DNA of 64,000 nt. It comes from Cryphonectria parasitica EP155. Lineage: Eukaryota; Ascomycota; Sordariomycetes; Diaporthales; Cryphonectriaceae. The notes beneath the pieces were generated by a model. The model worked only from the letters and a program-made list of their open reading frames with translations. It did not search any database and was not told the origin of the DNA. Each line of letters starts with the position of its first letter. Within the stretch, counting starts at the first letter, position 1. Shown here piece after piece: positions 57,402 through 64,000 of this stretch. The position numbers were made by a program, and so were the translations under genes. The stretch is taken from contig NW_024468910.1 of NCBI RefSeq assembly GCF_011745365.1, forward strand, positions 958,068 to 1,022,067, written 5' to 3'.

Positions 57402-60400
57402 ATGCTGGTTTTCTTTCTTTCTCTAGTACTCAGCTATTCTCTTCTAAGCATTTTCAACATTTTTCTATAGTTCTTATGAATTTTCGCTTGCTGAGTAATC
57501 TTTTCATTTAATAAGGTATTCTCTTGTGCTGTTTATGCTTCTGTACTTGAGAATCTTTTCTACTTCATACTCTGATTCGTTGTTTTCTACTTCTGCTATA
57601 TTATCCGCTAATATTTCCTGTGCTGCTAGTTCCAATAATAAGATATAGAAAACTGAGTATATTCTCATTTCATAAGATAATGCTAGCTTGTAATTGATTG
57701 AGAAAATCTATTGCAAGATTTTGAATAATCCTAACTTCTTATAGTTAAGCTTGTTGCTAGATTTAGTTATTTTAATATTTTTTCGAAATAGATAAGCTTT
57801 ATCTCTCTTCTGTAAAATTGATCTCTTAATCCTTTTGAAGTTTGCATACTATATTATTCGTTTCTGAATAAACTGTAATTCTAATCGAAATTCTTTTTGA
57901 ATCTTCTTAATCCTCTTAACTCTTTTATCTGCAGCTTCTGCATCTGCTTCTAGCAGTATCTTGTAATAAGCTGTTGGATTGTATTTGTAAAGTATAAAGA
58001 ATAATGATTTCTTCATTATACTTATATCTATACTATTATAAGCGAACTATGCAAGAAGCAATAGATTAATTCAATTATTCTATTTCTGATTAATATAGTA
58101 TTGAAAGTACTGTTTAACAACTTGGTTCATTCTTTCTATTTGTTTATCTATTTGCAAGTAAAATGCTGTAAACATTCTGTAGTATATTCTGAGCTGTTTT
58201 ATAAGCAAAATTCAAAACTTTGAATTGAACTTTCTATCTTTATTAGAGATTACTTCTTCTAGCATACTGTAATTAGCAATGATTATTCTGAGAAATGCAT
58301 ATGCAAGTTCTTCTGCTATACTACTTTCCTTATAAAGAAGGAAGTAAGCATACTTGCTCAGTCTGCAAATTACTACTAGAATGCTATTATATTATACTTT
58401 AGTTAAGAATTCTTATAAGAGAAATAGCTTGATAATGAAGTTTAGATTAATGGATTGCTAAATAGTTATAAGTATTGGTAAGGAATGCAGTAGTTTATAA
58501 GGCTTGTATCTTTCTGCTTTATTCTTTTTATAGCTATTATATTATTATAGAATATTCTCAATTCTTTTTCTAAGATCTAATAGATTTCAGTATCTCCTAA
58601 TGCATTTGTAAATTGCTTTAACTTTCTGATATCTGTGCACTAATGCGCTATATATATCTCTGATATAATTATCTTGTTTGTCTGAAATTATTAATTCTGA
58701 ATTCTTTTTCGAGAGTTCAATTCTGAAGGCAGCATTCAGTTCTTTATATATATTAATAAGATTTCCTAATTTATTTTGAGCAAAGATGTTCTATATATCT
58801 ATAGAATCTATATTTTGATAATCTGATCTCCTGCTAAGAGCATCTGCTTGTTCATTTTCTAAGCTTTTGCAGTGCATAATCCTGAAATCAAATTGTAAGA
58901 GGAATTCTGCTTATCTGATCTATTGCTTGTTCAAGACTTTAATTATTATGAATATGATTAGATTTTTGTAATCTGAATGAACTATGATCGAGTGCTGTGC
59001 GCTAATAAAATAGTATTGCTACTCCTTGAAAGCTTTCACTATTGCTATAAGCTTCTAATCAGGGATTCCATAGTTGATTTCTGAGCTGTTCAACTTTTTC
59101 GAAAAGTTGCTTATAATTCTTAGATGCTTTTAATCATCTTGCTAATCAAGTTATCCCTCAAGTGCATATTCTAATACATTAATCTCAATTTTAAAAGGTT
59201 TGTAGAGATCTGCTTTATATAGAATTAGCTCTGAGATAATATATCTAATAATCTCATTAAAAGCTTCCTGTGCCTTGGAGATTCATTCGAAAAGCTGCTT
59301 CTTCTTAATAAGATTCATAAGAGAATATGCAATTCAGCTATAGTTCTTAATAAACTGCTTATAAAAGTTAATATATTTGAGAAAAGATCTAATATCTCTA
59401 ATATTTCTGAGAATTAGCTAATTTCTAATAGCTTCTATCTTATCTTTCTATAGCTTGATATATCCTAGTTTGATTATAAATCCGAGATAGTTGACTTTTT
59501 ATATATAAAAGTAACTCTTTGCGAGTTCTACAAGAAGTTTCGCATCTTGAAGTATTTGTAATACTATTTCTATATATTTCTTATACTCTTCTAGCATTTA
59601 AGAGTAAATAAGAATGTTATCGAGATATGCAATAATAAACTGATTCAGATGCTTGTATAGAATATGATTGATTATTTCTTGGAATAAAGCTGAAATGTTT
59701 ATTAAGCTGAAGAGTATAATCAAATATTCGTAGTATTTGTAGCATATTCTAAAAGCAGTTTTTCATTCTTCTTCTTCTTTTATTCTAATCAGATTATAAG
59801 CTTCTTTCAGATTCAGAGCTATAAACTATTATACTTCTTGCAATCTATCTTATAGTTTCTTAATAAGTAGTAATAAATATCAGTTTTTAATTGTAATATT
59901 GTTAAATTGCTTATAATCAATATATAATCTAAGCTTATTATTCTTTTTTAGTATAAACAGAATGAGATATTCTGCTAGTAATTGCAATAATTATATATAG
60001 CTTTTCTTAAGATTCTTGTTAAGATATTCTCTGAGTACTTCTAGTTATACCTTGTTTAGTTTGTAGATAAGGAAGAATTTGAGCTGTTTCTCTTCTTGTA
60101 GCAGAATCTTGTAGTTATATGAGCTGTATTCTGATAATTCTATATTTAGTTCTTTCTGGAATAGTTTCTTGAACTTGTAGTATTTTTGTAATATGTTTGC
60201 GAGTATTGATTCTAGTTCTTGTGCTATTTCTGTTATCTGAAGGAACAGTAGGTACTGTTGAGCGTGCTTCTTTTCGTTCGTTGTTTTTAGTAATGTTTTT
60301 GAGAGCTTTGAGCGTTCGCTCTGGGCTGGACTGAGCGCTTAAGAGCTTAGTTTCGAGGTTTTTCCTGTGTGGATTTACAATCTACTTTCTGAAGCTTTTT

Positions 60401-63150
60401 CTTGTTGCTCCGGAGCAAACTGATGTATTGAGAGTCTTGCTTCTGTTGTTTTGCTAATCTGTTAGCACTCTAGCACTGTTTGAGTTCGCTTATTACTAAG
60501 TTCTTTTCCTTAAACTGCTAGCTCTGCTAACTTAAAAGTATATATAAAGTCGTTTGAAGCTTCTTTTCCCGAGTATTCTTCAATAACTAGCTTCAATCCT
60601 GCATTATTGATTACAACTATCTTTCTGGATTCAGCTTGTTCTTATAAGATCTAGCTAGTAGTTTAATTGATTTAAGAATTGTGCTCTTTAAGCTATGAAA
60701 ATCCCATAATCAGCTTATGCTATACTATATTCATGATATTAAAAGAAACTCTGATTATATATTCTTGGATTAAGATGAGTAAATAATTAATCTTCTTATT
60801 GATTACTTCTTAGTTATATGCAATAGATTGTTTTTCTATGATATTGAGAGTATATGAGCATTTCTTTCATTTTCATTATAGTTATATCTAATTAATAATA
60901 TATAGGAATATAAAGTTTTCTTGAGCGCTACTATTCAATAGTGCGCTATATCTGTATTCTTAAATATATATATCGAACTTAATATAAGTATAGTTTGCTT
61001 TGAAAGCTTTATATAGAAATTATTCTAATCTAATTATCTGCAGTTTCTTTACAAGCGATTCTATTCTTTTGAAGTTGTTAAGAGCTGCTTATTCCTCTAA
61101 GCCTGCTTCGCTGCTTCTTGAGCAAGCTTCTTAGCTTGCTTTTGCTCATATCATTATTATTCCTAATCTCTTCTCTATTAATGCTAATTGCAAATCTTAT
61201 TATTAATATAAATCATATAAAGCATTATTCTGCATTGCTACTATTCTATTTTCTTATTTATGCATTATTTGGAGCAGTTATCTGATAGTTCGATGTATAC
61301 ATTGTAATGCTGCTTATTAAGAACTTTTCTAAAGCAAAGTTTCTGTTTCTCAACAGCTTGAAGGATTTGTTCTAATTCTCTAATAGGAAATCATTCATGT
61401 TATATCTTCTTCGAGAAATGCGTTCTGCAGCTATAATAGATGCAGGAGATCTATATCAGTTTGCAGTATAAGTTGTAAAGTGAGCTGATTTAAGAATTCT
61501 TATCTTGTTATGCTTTGATATTTTGCAAGAGAATGCAGATAAAGAGCTCTTCTAGCTCTATCTTATAGATAAGATATTCAATTTATATTGTTTTCTTGTT
61601 CTACTCAATGCTAAAGAGAAACCTTTCTATAAGCTTATTAAGTTTATTGTTTATAGGAGATTCTAGTGAATTACTAGATCGTTCGTCTTAGCTAGTTTCT
61701 TTTGTTGCCCGAGAAGCATTTTCGGTATTATTTCAGTATTTATACTAATAACTAAGAGGATATTATTCTTTATTCATATCCCTGATTATAGTGTTTAGTA
61801 TAGATAATAAGAAATAATAAAGAGTATTATTGCTAAGTTCTTTCTCTAATGCTTAAATGCTTTATTCAGTAATACTAAAGCAGTTCGAATTGCTGCTGCT
61901 TATAGTTATATTAAGCATATATACTCGCTCTGCTATCGCTATCTATCTGCAATGCTTAGATTTCTAAGGAAACTATTCTGAATCTTTCTTACTTAAGAAA
62001 TATATTAAGTAGTTATTATTATAACAGAATGTTCAGCTGAGACTTCTATAATCAATAGAGTTTAATATTTGCTCTGAGAAGATGTTTTTGCTTAGTTGAT
62101 TAAGTTTCTATTATTAAGCAACATTTATCTAGTATTCTTTCTGAACTGATTGCTATTTATTCTTTCGGAATTAATAGCAATTGCATGCTATATATTCCTG
62201 TTTATTGCAGTTATAGCAAGTGATGCTGTTTCTTTTGCTATACTATTTATTAGCTGTATTAAGTTTCATGAAACTAGCATGCATAGTGCTGCTCTAAGCT
62301 ATACTGCTATATTAATCGCTATTTTTGTTTTGAAGTTTCTTGCTTATATTAGCTGGAAATCTTCAAGTTTAGCTTTCTTTCTTTTTAAATTTCTTTATCT
62401 GTTGTTCGTACAGATAGTTATTAATGCGGATTGCTTAGTTGGAGAATATTGTAAAGTTCTCTAGCTAATTCTGCTTAAAGATCTTATTCTTAATATTATT
62501 CTTGAGTTTCTTGTAATAATGCTTCATAAGATTCTTATTTTCCTATAGAAGTCTTGTTAAGAATTGCTTGAATCTAATTATATAAGCAGAAGCTGATTTA
62601 GTTTGTTTAAGATTTATAAGCTGCTAAGCTATAATGCATTCTTTATTAAAATTACTAAAGATTTTCTTAAAAGCTTTTTCAAAGCTTATAAAGAAATTGA
62701 ATATATTTTTAGTACTCTGGATATGCATATCGGAATTATTCTAGTGCTCTAAGTAATTGTATAGAGAAGGTTTGTATCAGATAAGAGCATTCTTTTCGAA
62801 ATGAGTTTCTGCAAGAATAATCTTCTCAGATTCTATAATGAACTGAGTTGCATAGTACAAAAAATATGCTCTGCAGTAAATAAGGAACTCATATAGTATC
62901 TTCTGATTATTATTATATATAGCAGATTTGTTTATCTTATATACTTTTCTAGCATTATTAGTAACTGCAGAGATGAACTATGCCTGCTGTGCTTGCTAAG
63001 CAAGCTAAGCTTACTAGTTAGCGATAATAGCGCTCTAAGCCTGCTATTGATTGCGCAGATCCTGAATACGCTGAATAAGCTGATATACCTGATTAATCAG
63101 TTCTTTCTGAGTAGGAGCGCATGAGGATAAAGAAGTTCTCTGAGAAGCTA
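57398..63150 (-). pseudogene. G2 gag-pol, heavily RIP-damaged
   Basis: Collinear with G1 gag-pol. The protease, RT, RNase H, integrase and chromodomain regions can be placed by alignment to G1 but are full of stops. The pol stop again lies in CTAG (57398-57401). Confidence 0.8.
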
Positions 63151-63211
63151 TCGTATTCCGTATTGCTCAAGAGAATAATACTAAACCGTTCTTGAACAAG
63201 AGTTATCAAAA

Positions 63212-63664
63212 TGTAATAAGCACTGCAGTAATCCAAAGATTCCAAAATATACAAAGAAGTTTATGCTAACAAGAGCGGTATCAAAGTATCAAGTTCTTGA
63301 ATACAGAACTGTACAAGTTCTAATAAGCAATGCAAGTATTTACTGCTTTTGGAGCTACTTAGTATATAAGATTGAATACTTAGATTAATAATTGAAGAGC
63401 TATGTACTGAATTTATCTAATGGTAATGAATGTGTTCTTATATATTCAGCTCTTCAGTATGAATATATTGGATAGCAACATATCCGAGTTATTCTGCTAG
63501 CTCTGAATAGCACATATCCAGAGCTATCCTTCCTGATTGGTTGCATCCATAACCCTAACCCTGGGTTATGTAATCAGTGTTTTGTCAGAACGTTGGGTTC
63601 TTAACACCTGGTCCTTGTTGCTCGTAACCTGTTCCGTGACCTGCATGTTGGATGGGTCATAACA
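63212..63664 (-). repeat. G2 5' LTR
   Basis: 453 bp, TGTAATAAGC...GGGTCATAACA. It contains ATAACCCTAACCCTGGGTTAT, a telomere-like double CCCTAA embedded in an inverted repeat. Confidence 0.92.
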
Positions 63665-64000
63665 ATATACCAACGAAAGTACTGCCTGAACCAGCTATTT
63701 AGAAGTGAATTTAGCATTTTGGAGTGCTTGAGTATGGATGGAGAGATGTTGAATAGCTAGGTAGCTACTTTTATATACTCTAGCTATAGGTCTTTCAGTA
63801 GTTTAGCTGATAATAGAAGAACTAGCGTACGCTTCTGAATTTCATGCTCAGCTTGCTCAGCAGCGCTATTTAACTCTTTCATATGCAGTAAAGTAATCTC
63901 CAGATCAATGCTATTATCAGCATACTATTATATATATATTATTTCATATAGCTTTCTTATAACTAAGAAGTTTGCATTCTATCTGATTTTGCAGATAAAG

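Larger units (their letters stand above)
56239..63664 (-). mobile_element. G2: full-length chromodomain Ty3/gypsy element, TSD ATATA
   Basis: 7426 bp; both LTRs are 453 bp (56239-56691 and 63212-63664); ATATA lies at 56234-56238 and 63665-63669. It is collinear with G1 and in the same orientation, but more heavily RIP-altered: almost no frame longer than 60 codons remains in gag-pol. The purine tract (GGAGAAAGATGA on minus) adjoins the 3' LTR. Confidence 0.95.
53000..64000 (-). mobile_element. Ty1/copia pol remnant, interrupted, running off the window
   Basis: Minus-strand fragments in order: integrase/post-integrase sequence in 63.67-64.0 kb and 56.2-55.8 kb (KSYLIEYIASNLYC, LALAKVAIIRNILF), RT with YVDD read as YIND (near 54059-54042), GSILYTAIIIRSDIAFVCIL, and RNase H (EDASFANN, GYIFSLFGDSIQWK, IEAELYAFSATAKKTIALQR), ending near 53.0 kb. 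The order integrase before RT identifies copia. It is cut by a solo LTR (54367-54821) and by G2 (56239-63664). No copia LTR is identified, and the right end is outside the window. Confidence 0.85.

Noticed and set aside
1..64000. CRISPR array, tRNA or rRNA genes
   Set aside because: No regularly spaced short repeats or recognisable RNA gene was seen on reading; a covariance-model search was not possible.

Overview
The window looks like an accessory, transposon-dominated piece of a filamentous ascomycete (Pezizomycotina) genome. The evidence is short GT-AG introns (53, 58, 62 and 101 bp), fungal gene families (a DUF7924-type protein, a DUF3435-like tyrosine recombinase with C2H2 fingers, an FHA-type protein kinase), chromodomain Ty3/gypsy and Ty1/copia elements, and pervasive C-to-T / G-to-A decay that turns Gln and Trp codons into stops. 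That decay looks like repeat-induced point mutation (RIP). I saw no conserved housekeeping gene, rRNA, tRNA or CRISPR. The species cannot be named from the sequence alone.

Left part (1-20.6 kb, more balanced base composition): decayed LTRs; two copies of a tyrosine recombinase/C2H2 gene (a fragment at 775-1510, a near-complete one at 6702-9491 split by a solo LTR); an intact DUF7924-type gene (2455-4020); a gypsy fragment (4068-5366) carrying another solo LTR; a decayed FHA-kinase gene (11332-13550) divergent from a decayed gene of unknown function (14005-15238); an intact kinase-like gene (16038-16916); a gene with a single in-frame stop (17994-18797); and a decayed coiled-coil gene (19106-20620).

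Right part (20.6-64 kb, AT-rich): a nested stack resolved from termini and target-site duplications. Element A, a 12,307-bp (net) Ty3/gypsy-type element on +, runs 20621-52788 with TSD CTAT. It is split by a chromodomain gypsy element G1 (23255-30799, TSD CAAAG) and by a second, inverted copy of itself, element B (35981-48287, TSD TTAG). B still carries both empty target sites. A sits between the coiled-coil gene of 19.1 kb and a Ty1/copia remnant on the minus strand (about 53.0-64 kb), which is itself hit by a solo LTR (TSD GTACA) and by a second G element, G2 (56239-63664, TSD ATATA).

The most interesting biology is extra genes inside the LTR elements. In all three G copies an accessory ORF on the strand opposite pol (Cys cluster plus coiled coil) meets pol tail to tail, and the two stop codons overlap in one CTAG. 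G1's version holds an intron that could be spliced only from an antisense transcript. A and B carry another opposite-strand Cys-containing ORF, plus a sense-strand 596-codon gene downstream of pol. That sense frame is exactly 1791 bp in both copies even though it is full of nonsense codons. The coiled-coil gene at 19.1 kb lies in the same convergent position relative to the copia pol. G-family LTRs also share conserved ends around a middle block that differs completely between subfamilies.
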